Source: an uncultured Chlorobiales bacterium (GTDB lineage Bacteria > Bacteroidota > Chlorobiia > Chlorobiales > Thermochlorobacteraceae). From it: DNA of 34,686 bases. The stretch is taken from contig CALKXI010000076.1 of the NCBI GenBank assembly GCA_938003965.1, positions 1 through 34,686 on the forward strand. The letters run 5' to 3'. Position 1 is the first letter of the stretch; every line of letters begins with the position of its first letter. The position numbers and the translations under genes were made by a program. The notes under the pieces were generated by a model that had not been told where the DNA came from, did not search any database, and saw nothing but the letters and a program-made list of their open reading frames with translations. Positions 6,519-15,208 of the stretch are shown one piece after another.

Positions 6519-9398
6519 ATGAGACGCTCTCTTTTCACCTTACTGCTGTTTGGCTTCTCGCTTCCGCTTTTTGGGCAAGATTCCATTAATGTTTTCTTTC
6601 GCTACAAGGCAACTTCAGGCGCGTTACGCGCTTTTCTTCCCGGCGCCTTTTACGGCACAGGCAATCCAAACAACTGGGGACCAAATGTAAATGGACAAAT
6701 TGCGCCCAACGCCATTTCCCTCATGACCTTTGATTCCACCAATGGTTATTACTTCAAAATCATGCGGTTGCGCGTGGGCGGTGGCGATGCCACATTAGGC
6801 GGTCAGCCTGCTTACCAATACAAAATGCATGAGCATTACAACGCCTCAGGCACACAATGGCAATGGTTCACCGACCCTGTGAATCCCAACTCAATCCCGC
6901 CTAATAACAATTCGCTTGTGCGTGTTACACACCCAATGATTTTTCAGATTGAGCCGAACAACATCGGCGGACGCTTGATTACTTCGGCGGCTGTGCCTGT
7001 AACAGCAACCGTTGCCGCAAAAGATGACGACCCGATTAACCCTGCACAATCCCAAGTCTTTTTGAACGATACGCTCGTTACAACCTTTGGCGCATTTTAC
7101 GACGCAACCCGTCAAGTGCTGAACATTCCGTCGCTCGTTGCGCTTGGTGCAAACATTCGTAGCGGATTTAACAAACTCAAAATTGTTGCCGTTACGCAAA
7201 GTGGTGCCACACGCGCCGATTCAACGACCTTCCAAAAATTGCAAACGCCACCCGTCGTCAATGAGCCTGTTCCTGTAGGCTTGAAAGACGGCATTAACTA
7301 CAACAGTCCGACATCGGTTACGCTCGTGTTGCTTGCGCCTTACAAGCAATTCGTGTATGTGATTGGCGACTTTAACAACTGGGAGTTGCGCCCTGAATAC
7401 TTCATGAAGCGCGATTCCATCAAAGCCGATAGCGTGCGCTGGTGGCTTACCATTAACGGTTTGAATCCGGGTCAAGAATACGCCTTTCAATACCTCGTCG
7501 ATGGCGAACTGCGCCTTGCCGACCCCTACACCGAAAAGGTTTTAGACCCCTTCGACGACGTGTTTATTCCACCGAACACTTATCCAAACTTGAAGCCGTA
7601 TCCGACAGGGCAAACCAGTTTTCAAGTTTCTATCATTAGAACAAATGAACCGCCATATCAATGGGCTGTAACAAACTTTCAGCGACCTGATAAGCGCGAC
7701 CTTGTCATTTACGAACTGCACATTCGCGACTACTTTGCCAATCCGAATCGCAATTTTCAAACGCTTATTGACACGCTCGAGTATTTCAAGCGACTTGGTG
7801 TGAATGCATTGGAACTGATGCCGATTAACGAATTCGAGGGCAATTCAAGTTGGGGCTATAATCCGTCGTTTTACTTTGCGCCCGATAAATACTACGGCAC
7901 AAAGTTCAATCTCAAACGCCTCATCGACTCGTGCCACGCCAAAGGCATTGCCGTGATTTTAGACATGGTGCTCAATCACTCGTTTGGGCAGTCGCCGATG
8001 GTGCGCCAATATGCGTCAGGCGATTACGGTCCGCCAACGGCTGAAAATTTATGGTTCAATGTTATTCCTCGACACCCCTTCAATGTCGGTTACGATATGA
8101 ATCACGAAAGCAAATACACGAAAGCATTCGTCAAGCGCGTCGTTGATTTTTGGCTCACGGAATATAAAGTTGATGGATTCCGCTTCGATTTGTCCAAAGG
8201 CTTTACGCAAGTTTTTTCGGGGAACAACATTGCACTATGGAATCAATACGACCCGACGCGTATTGCAATTTGGAAGCGAATTTATGACGATATGCAAGCC
8301 ACATCGCCCGGTTCTTACTGTATTTTAGAGCATCTTTCCGATAACCCCGAAGAAACCGAACTTGCTAACTACGGCTTAATGCTCTGGGGAAAAATGGTCT
8401 CCAACTACAACGAAGCCACGATGGGCTATCACAATAACAACATCTCGGATTTGAGTTGGGGCTATTTCGCTAATCGCGGTTGGTCGCAAAATGGATTGGT
8501 TACGATTATCGAAGACCACGACGAAGAGCGATTGATGTATAAGAACTTGATGTTCGGAAACTCGTCAGGCTCTTACAACATTCGCGACACCGCCACGGCG
8601 CTCGACCGCATGAAAGCCGCAGGCGCATTTTTCTTCACGATTCCAGGCGCGAAAATGTTTTGGCAGTTCGGCGAACTTGGCTATCACATTAGCATTGATT
8701 TCAACGGACGCACCGGCGAAAAGCCTGTCGGATGGAACATCTTCAACTCGAATCCTAATCTTCGCGTTGCTCGCGAAAAGCTCATGAAAACTTGGGCGGC
8801 AATGGCAAAGATGAAAACCGAAAACATCGCCTTCCGCGAAGGCACGCTCACGATGGACGTGGCTGGTGCTGTGAAACGCATGAATCTCTCGCATCCAACC
8901 TTGAATGTAACGGTTATCGGCAACTTTGATGTTATCCAACGCTCCGTCAATCCAAACTTCCAAAGCACTGGCACTTGGTATGATTTCTTTGAAGGTGATA
9001 GCATCACGGTAACGAACACGAGCGCACCGATTTCGCTTCGTCCGGGCGGATTCAAAATCTACACCTCGCGCCGACTGCCGCCGCCTGAACCTGGCTTGCT
9101 TGATGCCCCTGAGCGCTCAAATACCTCACAACCGCAAACCTTTGAACTGGCGCAAAACTTTCCGAATCCGTTCAATCCTACAACGGTCATTCAATACGCG
9201 CTGGCTAAAAGTAGCACCGTGCGGTTGAAAGTTTTTGATATACTTGGACGCCAAGTCGCTACGCTTGTCGATGAACGCAAGCCTGCAGGCAACTACACCG
9301 TGCGCTTCAACGGCGCAAACCTTGCAAGCGGCGTTTATTTCTATCGACTTGAAACTGAAACCTTCACAGCGACAAAGAAAATGATGCTGATTAAGTAG
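6519..9398 (+). CDS. Secreted GH13 alpha-amylase-family enzyme with T9SS sorting domain
   Basis: This 959-residue protein begins with a signal peptide (cleavage near residue 19, FG|Q). A CBM48-like domain follows (about 263-350, containing VYVIGDFNNW), then a GH13 (beta/alpha)8 barrel (about 385-790). The catalytic set is complete: nucleophile D557 in GFRFD with R555, acid/base E604 in ILEHL, and stabiliser H667-D668 in EDHDEER. Region I is present as DMVLNH. The C-terminus (about 873-959, starting near LAQNFPNPFNPTT and ending with FTATKKMMLIK) is a type A sorting domain for the type IX secretion system. The enzyme should therefore be exported and displayed or released to act on alpha-glucans. 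The overall order resembles branching-enzyme/isoamylase relatives, but the exact specificity is uncertain. Confidence 0.92.
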   Translation: MRRSLFTLLLFGFSLPLFGQDSINVFFRYKATSGALRAFLPGAFYGTGNPNNWGPNVNGQIAPNAISLMTFDSTNGYYFKIMRLRVGGGDATLGGQPAYQYKMHEHYNASGTQWQWFTDPVNPNSIPPNNNSLVRVTHPMIFQIEPNNIGGRLITSAAVPVTATVAAKDDDPINPAQSQVFLNDTLVTTFGAFYDATRQVLNIPSLVALGANIRSGFNKLKIVAVTQSGATRADSTTFQKLQTPPVVNEPVPVGLKDGINYNSPTSVTLVLLAPYKQFVYVIGDFNNWELRPEYFMKRDSIKADSVRWWLTINGLNPGQEYAFQYLVDGELRLADPYTEKVLDPFDDVFIPPNTYPNLKPYPTGQTSFQVSIIRTNEPPYQWAVTNFQRPDKRDLVIYELHIRDYFANPNRNFQTLIDTLEYFKRLGVNALELMPINEFEGNSSWGYNPSFYFAPDKYYGTKFNLKRLIDSCHAKGIAVILDMVLNHSFGQSPMVRQYASGDYGPPTAENLWFNVIPRHPFNVGYDMNHESKYTKAFVKRVVDFWLTEYKVDGFRFDLSKGFTQVFSGNNIALWNQYDPTRIAIWKRIYDDMQATSPGSYCILEHLSDNPEETELANYGLMLWGKMVSNYNEATMGYHNNNISDLSWGYFANRGWSQNGLVTIIEDHDEERLMYKNLMFGNSSGSYNIRDTATALDRMKAAGAFFFTIPGAKMFWQFGELGYHISIDFNGRTGEKPVGWNIFNSNPNLRVAREKLMKTWAAMAKMKTENIAFREGTLTMDVAGAVKRMNLSHPTLNVTVIGNFDVIQRSVNPNFQSTGTWYDFFEGDSITVTNTSAPISLRPGGFKIYTSRRLPPPEPGLLDAPERSNTSQPQTFELAQNFPNPFNPTTVIQYALAKSSTVRLKVFDILGRQVATLVDERKPAGNYTVRFNGANLASGVYFYRLETETFTATKKMMLIK

Positions 9399-9426
9399 GC
9401 GCCGAGTTTGTGCTGAACTTGTGTTG

Positions 9427-9454
9427 AAAGGGGGAGCATCTTGCTCGCCCTTTT
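9427..9454 (+). terminator. Rho-independent terminator after the GH13 gene
   Basis: A GGGGGAGCA / TGCTCGCCC hairpin with one mismatch and a short loop is followed by TTTTG. It lies 29 bases past the amylase stop codon and before the tRNA gene. Confidence 0.7.
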
Positions 9455-9476
9455 GTTAAAACTCGTTTGCACCGTG

Positions 9477-9507
9477 TTTGCATGTTTGTCGGAGTATTGT
9501 ATATTGT
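9477..9507 (+). promoter_or_regulatory. Possible promoter for the tRNA gene
   Basis: TTTG at 9477-9480 is followed after 19 bases by TATATTGT at 9500-9507, a partial match to the Bacteroidota -7 element. Transcription would start about 15-20 bases before the tRNA. Two mismatches keep this tentative. Confidence 0.35.
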
Positions 9508-9529
9508 ATTCCTGCTTTAGGAATTTGGG

Positions 9530-9603
9530 GGTGAGGTAGCTCAGCTGGTTAGAGCACAGGATTCATAACCCTGAGGTCGAGGGTTCGATTCCCTCCTTCA
9601 CCA
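9530..9603 (+). tRNA. tRNA-Met (anticodon CAT)
   Basis: A complete cloverleaf can be drawn. The acceptor arms are GGTGAGG (9530-9536) and CTTCACC (9596-9602), the D-arm is GCTC/GAGC, and the anticodon loop is TTCATAA with CAT at 9564-9566. The T-arm is GAGGG-TTCGATT-CCCTC and the discriminator is A9603. The 3' CCA is not encoded. G1-C72 pairing and the lack of three G-C pairs in the anticodon stem exclude initiator tRNA. An elongator tRNA-Met is most likely, with a lysidine-modified tRNA-Ile2 as the alternative. The top pair of the anticodon stem is an A-C mismatch (9561/9569). Confidence 0.92.
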
Positions 9604-9685
9604 CTGACGAAGAAAGAGACACCTTGCCGCATTGCTGATGCTTGCGGCTTTCTTATTTTTGAAAAAACTGAAAGGAGAAGTAAGG

Positions 9686-12388
9686 TTGCTCCGCATTACT
9701 GTTCTTGCTGTACTGCTTATCTTTCTTTGCTTGCAAGTGCTTGCGCAACCCTCGTCTCGCTTTTTTCGCATCGATGTTGATACGCTCCGATTACCTCAAA
9801 AACGCTACGCAATTGCACCTTACAAAATTCCCGCTCGAAAAACGCTTGGTCTTGCGCTTTCAGGTGGCGGCGCGCGCGGCATTGCGCATATTGGCGTGCT
9901 CAAAGCGCTTGAAGATAAAGGTGTGCCGATTGACTACATCGTCGGAACAAGCATCGGCGCGATTATCGGCGGCTTATACAGTATCGGCTATTCGCCTGCT
10001 TACTTAGAAACACTTGTCAAAAATCTTCCTTGGGATGAATTAACATCGTTGCAAGAAGGAACTCGACGCCAAAACCTTTTTCTCGAGCAGAAACGTGTAC
10101 GCGATAGAGCTTCTTTGACCCTTCAATTTGACGGCTTCAATCTCGTCATTCCTAAGTCGCTGAGTGCGGCGCAAGCACTAACGCAAACCCTCGATAAACT
10201 CGTCCTTTCAGCACCTTATCATCACGAAAAAAGTTTTGATGACCTGCCTGTTTCATTTCGCGTGGTTGCCACCGATTTAGTTAGCGGCAGACGCGAAGTG
10301 CTAAGTAAAGGGTCGCTCTCTGCAGCCATTCACGCCAGTGCTGCTGTGCCTTTGCTGTTTCTGCCTGTGGAGATTGACGGCAAGCAATTAGTTGATGGCG
10401 GTCTTGTCTCCAACATTGCTGTCGATGTGCTCAATCAGCAATCGCCCGACATAAGCGTTGCGGTCAATACGCTTGGCGTACTCTATCAGCAGAAAAGCGA
10501 TGTGGACCTGCCTTGGAAAATTGCCGACCAAATTGTTGGTATCATGATGCAAGAGCAAAATCAACAGCAGCTCCGAAAAGCCCAAGTCGTCATTAAGCCT
10601 AACCTTGGCAACCGCGAATCGTCCGACTTCAAAAACCTTCCTCCACTTATTATCGCTGGCTACCATGCTGGGCTTGAAATTGCCGATAGTTTGCTTCATC
10701 TCATCGATGTGGAACAGCCTAACGACATTGATATTTCGGAATATGAAAAAGAATTTCTTTCGCCCTCCCCGCTACCAGAGTGCGTTCTGACAACGCTTCA
10801 GAGCGGAACGAAGGTCAAAGCGACACTTAAAGCGGCACTCCACTCCGATTTCTTCCTTGATGCCTTCGCCGAAGTTGACACACTTCAAAAGCAGGTTCGT
10901 TATCACCTCAAGCCCGTGCCAAGTTTTTCAGTCGTGAAAGTCTTGAGCAAAAATGAAAGCGATTTCATCCGCTTCATAAAGCCTGCAAAAACGTCTCAAC
11001 ACATGACCAACCATGCAGCCAGCGCGGTCATTGAGCAGCTGATGCAAGAACTTAAAGCAACCTTCCCGCTACTTCGCCTCGAGTCGTGCTGGGTCGATTC
11101 CGACACACTGTTCATCACGGTTGACAAAGGCAGGCTTTCAGAAATTCGCTATGAACTTTCACGCGGTTGGACCCGCCACCATGTTATTGACAAAGAGGTT
11201 GAGTTCGATACCCTTTCGCCTTTGACCCTTGCCAATGTTGAGCGCACCGTTAGCGGACTCTACAACACTGGCATTTTCAACCGCGTCTCAATTTGGACCA
11301 ATCGGACCATTGACTCCAACAACAGCGCTAAAACTACGCTTACCATCAAGATGCAGGAGAAATTCAGCGAACAACTGCGTATCGGGCTTAGAGTCGATGA
11401 TGTTTATGCTGCACAACTGCTTCTCGATTTTCGCAACGAAAATTTTTTAGGCACGGGGACAGAACTTGGCGGGTGGCTTACCATTGGCGAGCACATTTCC
11501 TCTGCACAAGTCGAATATCATGCGCATCGATTGTGGAATACCTACTTTACCTTTTTCACAAGAGCGTTTTATCAGCACCGCAAAATTTTTGCCACGAATG
11601 TCCGCTTTTCAAGCCCTGGGCTTTCTGCTTCAAGAAACGAATTTGCCAAGTATGGACAACAACACTATGGCGTGACAGCAGCATTGGGGCAACAAATTTA
11701 TCGCGATGGAAATATCTTCTTTGAATGGACACACCAAAACGCCATGCTCTTCGATAACGAAGACGTCGCGCCCAATCAACGCTTGTCGATCACATCGCTT
11801 AAAACACGCTTTACGATTGACACACGCGACAATCCATTCTCTCCCTCAAAAGGCAATTACACCGAAATTTATCTCGATCTTTATCCTGAATTCTTAGGCA
11901 ATCCGTTCTCCTTCTCAAAGTTTTTGCTCTCTCATCAAGAAACACAACGCTTCGGCGAACATGTTCGCAGCAGGTGGCGACTCAGCCTTGGTTTTGCAGA
12001 CAACCTTACGCCATTTAGCGAGCAATTCAGTTTAGGTGGACTTGGCGCAAGTTTTAGTATTCCGTTTTATGGATTTCGCTTCGATGATTTTAGAGGACGG
12101 CAAGTGATTGTAGCAGGATACGATATAGAGTTCACTTTGCCCTTTCGATTAGTTGCGCCAACCATGGCTAGTTTGCACTATAACTTGGGAAATATTTGGA
12201 CACAATCGAGCCGTATTGCGCTGCGAGAGTTCACGCATGGCATTGGCGTAGAACTAATTTTGAAAACCCCGTTAGGCGCAGCGCGACTGGCAATTGCAAA
12301 AGCATTTCGATTAGGACTGCCTACTGAACCCTCTCCGATTAAATTCGCTCCGACCGTCTATTACTTTGTTTTTGGCTACGAACTGTAG
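9686..12388 (+). CDS. Patatin-like phospholipase fused to POTRA and outer-membrane barrel (PlpD-like, type Vd)
   Basis: I start this at TTG 9686 (900 aa). AAGGAG lies eight bases upstream and a signal peptide follows directly (RITVLAVLLIFLCLQVLAQ). The longer frame starting at 9632 lacks such support. The patatin domain (about 53-320) has the oxyanion loop G60-G-G-A-R-G, nucleophile S89 in GTSIG and D237 in DGG, so the Ser-Asp dyad is intact. A POTRA-like region (about 470-575) and a BamA/FhaC-type barrel (about 590-900) follow. This order matches type Vd autotransporters such as Pseudomonas PlpD, which export a lipase through their own barrel. It is likely an outer-membrane phospholipase or lipase. 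The tRNA gene is just upstream. Confidence 0.88.
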   Translation: MLRITVLAVLLIFLCLQVLAQPSSRFFRIDVDTLRLPQKRYAIAPYKIPARKTLGLALSGGGARGIAHIGVLKALEDKGVPIDYIVGTSIGAIIGGLYSIGYSPAYLETLVKNLPWDELTSLQEGTRRQNLFLEQKRVRDRASLTLQFDGFNLVIPKSLSAAQALTQTLDKLVLSAPYHHEKSFDDLPVSFRVVATDLVSGRREVLSKGSLSAAIHASAAVPLLFLPVEIDGKQLVDGGLVSNIAVDVLNQQSPDISVAVNTLGVLYQQKSDVDLPWKIADQIVGIMMQEQNQQQLRKAQVVIKPNLGNRESSDFKNLPPLIIAGYHAGLEIADSLLHLIDVEQPNDIDISEYEKEFLSPSPLPECVLTTLQSGTKVKATLKAALHSDFFLDAFAEVDTLQKQVRYHLKPVPSFSVVKVLSKNESDFIRFIKPAKTSQHMTNHAASAVIEQLMQELKATFPLLRLESCWVDSDTLFITVDKGRLSEIRYELSRGWTRHHVIDKEVEFDTLSPLTLANVERTVSGLYNTGIFNRVSIWTNRTIDSNNSAKTTLTIKMQEKFSEQLRIGLRVDDVYAAQLLLDFRNENFLGTGTELGGWLTIGEHISSAQVEYHAHRLWNTYFTFFTRAFYQHRKIFATNVRFSSPGLSASRNEFAKYGQQHYGVTAALGQQIYRDGNIFFEWTHQNAMLFDNEDVAPNQRLSITSLKTRFTIDTRDNPFSPSKGNYTEIYLDLYPEFLGNPFSFSKFLLSHQETQRFGEHVRSRWRLSLGFADNLTPFSEQFSLGGLGASFSIPFYGFRFDDFRGRQVIVAGYDIEFTLPFRLVAPTMASLHYNLGNIWTQSSRIALREFTHGIGVELILKTPLGAARLAIAKAFRLGLPTEPSPIKFAPTVYYFVFGYEL

Positions 12389-12403
12389 AAAGTGTATTAT
12401 CTT
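12389..12403 (+). promoter_or_regulatory. Promoter-like box upstream of thyX
   Basis: AAAGTGTATTATCTT begins right after the patatin stop codon and is identical to the box upstream of the edge lipoprotein. It is followed by TA, giving a TATCTTTA -7-like element about 32 bases before the thyX start. No -33 element stands at the usual distance. Confidence 0.35.
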
Positions 12404-12437
12404 TACACCCACTTGAATAATCCAACCTTGCTCGGTT

Positions 12438-13130
12438 ATGAACGTCCGTTTCATCTCTATTACAAAACCTGAGATTACCATTGACGGCACACCGCTTTCT
12501 CCCGAAGGGTTAATCGCCTATTGCGCGCGTGTTTCAAGTCCAAACCAAGAAAACCCCAACTACACTAAACTTCTTCAGTTCTGCATTCGTCAAGGGCATT
12601 GGAGCGTTTTTGAAATGGTAGATATGACGCTCGAAATCACGACCACACGCGCTATTGCGTCCCAGATTCTTCGGCATCGCAGTTTCTCCTTCCAGGAGTT
12701 TAGCCAACGCTACGCAAAAGCCTTTGCCTTTGAAATTTACGAGGCACGCCGGCAAGACCATAAAAACCGACAAAACTCGCTCGATGATCTCGACGAAGCC
12801 ACCAAACAATGGTTCAGAGACGCGCAAAATGAAGTTTGGGTACACAGTTTCAAACTTTACGAAGAAGCCATAGAGAAAGGAATTGCAAAAGAATCAGCTC
12901 GTATGCTCTTACCGCTTAACACCGTTACACGCATGTATATGAAAGGCTCAGTGCGCAGTTGGATTCACTACTTTCAAGTCCGATGCGACGATGCAACCCA
13001 AAAAGAACATCGTGATATTGCATTTGCTGCTCGGGACATTTTCATTCAGCATTTTCCAACAATTGCCGAAGCCTTATCTTGGACCTTGCCCGTCCCCGCC
13101 CAAAACGGAACATTTGAATTGCTTAAATAA
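12438..13130 (+). CDS. thyX: Flavin-dependent thymidylate synthase ThyX
   Basis: ThyX converts dUMP to dTMP using FAD, NAD(P)H and methylene-tetrahydrofolate. The 230-residue product carries the diagnostic RHRx7S motif at residues 79-89 ([11 protein letters not shown]), which binds FAD and dUMP, followed by QRYA. The [26 protein letters not shown] segment, split around residue 170, is the usual C-terminal substrate-binding region. The length is normal for the family. It is the first gene of a tight trio: the receiver-DHp gene starts eight bases after its stop, and the UbiA gene follows nine bases after that. Confidence 0.97.
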   Translation: MNVRFISITKPEITIDGTPLSPEGLIAYCARVSSPNQENPNYTKLLQFCIRQGHWSVFEMVDMTLEITTTRAIASQILRHRSFSFQEFSQRYAKAFAFEIYEARRQDHKNRQNSLDDLDEATKQWFRDAQNEVWVHSFKLYEEAIEKGIAKESARMLLPLNTVTRMYMKGSVRSWIHYFQVRCDDATQKEHRDIAFAARDIFIQHFPTIAEALSWTLPVPAQNGTFELLK

Positions 13131-13138
13131 CGGAAACC

Positions 13139-13849
13139 ATGACACATTCAAGCAGCACACCGAAAATCCTTGTTGTTGATGATGATGAATCCTCGCTCAA
13201 AGCCACAGAATATCAACTTATCGGAAAAGGGTTTCGTCCCCGAACCGCCATCAGCGTTGCTATGGCAGAGCAACTCATCGCCGAAGACATGCCAGAAATT
13301 ATCATCTGCGATTGGTCAATGCCTGACCGCGACGGTCTTGATTTCGTCAAATCGCTTCGCGCAAATCCAAACACCTCTTCTCTCTACTTCATTATGCTCA
13401 CTGGCAGGAGTAGCACAGAAGATAAAATCACTGCGCTCACCCAAGGCGTCGACGACTATCTCGAGAAGCCCGTCAAAATTGCTGAACTTCAAGCGCGCAT
13501 TCTCGTTGCCAAACGTATCATTAACCTCCAACAGCAACTTGTTTATCATCAAAAGATGAAAACCTACGCTGAAATAGCCGTAGCCGTGAGCCACGAAATC
13601 AATAACCCACTCACTAGCTTGCTCGGCTATCTCGAACTCGTCAAGAAAAAAATTCAGCGCGAGAATCTCGTGGAAACGAACGTCGACCGAATCTTGCAAA
13701 TGATTGACCGTAGCCACGAACAGGGCAAACGCATCGGTGAAATCGTCAAAAAACTCACGAGCCTCAAAGACTATCGCGTCAAAACTTACAACGACGGTAT
13801 TCAGATGGTGGACATCGACGCAAATCCTTCTACCACATCAGAGTCTTGA
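13139..13849 (+). CDS. Response-regulator receiver fused to histidine-kinase DHp domain, no ATPase domain
   Basis: The first 120 residues are a receiver domain with the acidic pair D14/D15, phospho-acceptor D58, T88 and K110. A helical linker (about 120-140) leads into a HisKA dimerisation domain (about 140-215) with an H-box, H152 in AVSHEINNPL. The protein then stops after 236 residues, with no N, G1 or G2 boxes, so it has no ATP-binding catalytic domain. It might act as a phosphotransfer protein (Asp-His relay, comparable to Spo0B/Hpt logic), as a scaffold for another kinase, or be a shortened hybrid kinase. No frameshift is visible, because the downstream gene starts nine bases later. Its position between thyX and a prenyltransferase does not reveal a target. 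Confidence 0.88.
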   Translation: MTHSSSTPKILVVDDDESSLKATEYQLIGKGFRPRTAISVAMAEQLIAEDMPEIIICDWSMPDRDGLDFVKSLRANPNTSSLYFIMLTGRSSTEDKITALTQGVDDYLEKPVKIAELQARILVAKRIINLQQQLVYHQKMKTYAEIAVAVSHEINNPLTSLLGYLELVKKKIQRENLVETNVDRILQMIDRSHEQGKRIGEIVKKLTSLKDYRVKTYNDGIQMVDIDANPSTTSES

Positions 13850-13858
13850 CAATCTGGT

Positions 13859-14689
13859 ATGGCTTATCTTGAGCTGCTTCGCCCGTCCAACATTATCATT
13901 CTTTTTTTTGGCACACTGCTTGGCGCATTTGTCGCAGTAGGTTGCGTGGCGTTTTCCCAAATCGACACCTACCTTGCAGGCTTGACAACCATTCTCATCG
14001 GCGGTGCAGGCAACGTGATTAACGATTATTTTGACGTTGAAATTGACCGTATTAACAAGCCAAAGCGACCGCTCGCACGCGGTGCGCTCTCACGCATTCA
14101 CGCCTTCCGATATTGGCTCATTCTCAACCTTATTGCGCTTCTCCTCTCTCTTTTTCTCACCCCGCTCAACCTCCTCATGGCACTCTTTACTATCCTTATG
14201 CTCTACATCTACAGCCGATACTTCAAGCGCATGCTCTTCATTGGCAATTTCGTGATTTCCATTTTGGTGAGTTTAGGCTTTCTCTATGGCGCCGCCTCTA
14301 CCAGCTCAGTGCAGAATGTTTTTTATCCAACCATCTTTTCATTTCTCTTGAACTTGGGGCGCGAAATGCTCAAAGATTTGGAAGATGTTGAGGGCGACAA
14401 AGCCTTAGGCGCAACAACAATTCCCATTCGTTTCGGCGCAACTGCGACCCTCACACTTGTAACGCTTATCTTTGCGCTGATGATAAGCACAACCGTCGTG
14501 CCTTACTGGACGGAAGAGTATGGCACTGTTTATTTTCTCGTCGTTATGCTCGGCACCAATCTTCCGCTTCTCTACGTGATGATAAACGCTTGGCGCCAGC
14601 CTACCAAAGAAAATTTATACCGACAAAACACTTTGCTTAAAGTGGCTATGGGGCTTGGAATTGTTGCGGTGGCTTTGGGGAAAGTGTAG
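13859..14689 (+). CDS. UbiA-family membrane prenyltransferase (DGGGP synthase-like)
   Basis: This 276-residue integral membrane protein has about eight or nine hydrophobic segments. It carries both aspartate motifs of the UbiA superfamily: N55-D-Y-F-D59-x3-D63 and D173-L-E-D176-x3-D180. UbiA enzymes transfer an isoprenoid chain from a prenyl diphosphate to an acceptor. The NDYFDVEIDRINKPKRPL signature resembles the geranylgeranylglyceryl-phosphate geranylgeranyltransferase group often annotated in Bacteroidota/Chlorobiota. Chlorophyll synthase, menaquinone (MenA) and heme (CtaB) relatives are alternatives. The acceptor cannot be decided here. It is the last gene of the thyX trio and faces the convergent isc operon, with a terminator between them. 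Confidence 0.88.
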   Translation: MAYLELLRPSNIIILFFGTLLGAFVAVGCVAFSQIDTYLAGLTTILIGGAGNVINDYFDVEIDRINKPKRPLARGALSRIHAFRYWLILNLIALLLSLFLTPLNLLMALFTILMLYIYSRYFKRMLFIGNFVISILVSLGFLYGAASTSSVQNVFYPTIFSFLLNLGREMLKDLEDVEGDKALGATTIPIRFGATATLTLVTLIFALMISTTVVPYWTEEYGTVYFLVVMLGTNLPLLYVMINAWRQPTKENLYRQNTLLKVAMGLGIVAVALGKV

Positions 14690-14690
14690 C

Positions 14691-14716
14691 AAAAAAAGCC
14701 GCCCCCACGAGCGGCT
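14691..14716 (-). terminator. Terminator of the extended isc operon
   Basis: On the minus strand AGCCGC and GCGGCT arms form a 6-bp GC-rich stem with an 8-base loop, followed by seven T. It lies 47 bases past the stop of the DUF2480 gene. This is the only clear terminator seen downstream of iscR on that strand. Confidence 0.88.
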
Positions 14717-14763
14717 GAATGAAATGTTCGGATAAAATGTTTTCATAGAATGTTCAATCAAAA

Positions 14764-15045
14764 TTATGCGGTCTGTTCCACTTCTTTGCCTCTTTTGAAA
14801 ATCGGAACAGCAGCGCACGCTTCGCCATACATTACCTTTTGCGCATGTTGCACCAAGTAGCCTGTAACGACCATATACGCCCAAGTCGGAATCGGCGTTG
14901 ACCCACATCCTTTGATGATAACCTTTTTCCCGTCATATTGCGACCAATCATGCGCTTCCAATTTTTCACGGAAGACCGATTCCTTCAAAATCCCGTTCCA
15001 CAAGAAGTCTTGAATGTCAAATTCCACCAATGCTTTGTTTTCCAT
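14764..15045 (-). CDS. DUF2480 family protein, single-module short form
   Basis: This 93-residue protein matches DUF2480, a family of unknown function found in Bacteroidota and relatives and often encoded near SUF iron-sulfur genes. Recognisable parts are FREKLEAHDWSQYDGKK (about 26-42), VIIKGCGSTPIPTWAYM (about 43-59) and YGEACAAVPIFKRGK at the end. Usual members are about 160-170 residues and contain two related halves of this kind. This one has only one, combining the start of the first half with the end of the second. Two conserved cysteines (in KGCG and GEAC) could bind metal, which is speculation. It is the last gene before the isc-operon terminator, so a link to iron-sulfur metabolism is likely. 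Confidence 0.75.
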   Translation of the reverse strand: MENKALVEFDIQDFLWNGILKESVFREKLEAHDWSQYDGKKVIIKGCGSTPIPTWAYMVVTGYLVQHAQKVMYGEACAAVPIFKRGKEVEQTA

Positions 15046-15053
15046 AGCCCGAG

Positions 15054-15206
15054 TTAATTTTGATTTGGCTTAAGTTCAAGTGCTATCATTGACGGCTCTT
15101 TGGCACGGAACATACCAGTGAAATAGGCTTGCACGATTTGGCGAGGGAAACCCAAACACAGCCCTAAAAACAGCGCCGTTCCGCTTAATACTGAAAGAAT
15201 TTCCAT
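15054..15206 (-). CDS. 50-residue single-pass membrane protein, unknown
   Basis: I start this at ATG 15206. The frame extends upstream, but that part overlaps the preceding gene, whose stop ends at 15209, leaving only two bases between them. The product begins MEILSVLSGTALFLGLCLGF (one transmembrane helix, about residues 3-21). An amphipathic segment, RQIVQAYFTGMF, and a short polar tail follow. I do not recognise a family. The tight spacing, two bases from the upstream gene and eight to the downstream DUF2480 gene, supports a real, translated gene in the operon. It might anchor one of its neighbours to the membrane. Confidence 0.6.
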   Translation of the reverse strand: MEILSVLSGTALFLGLCLGFPRQIVQAYFTGMFRAKEPSMIALELKPNQN

Positions 15207-15208
15207 TG

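Noticed and set aside
9632-9685. Longer N-terminus of the patatin-like gene starting right after the tRNA
   Set aside because: TTG 9686 has an AAGGAG site at proper spacing and begins a clean signal peptide; the upstream part has neither.
9530-9685. tRNA used as an integration site for a mobile element
   Set aside because: No integrase, no repeat of the tRNA 3' end, and the downstream gene is an ordinary outer-membrane protein gene.
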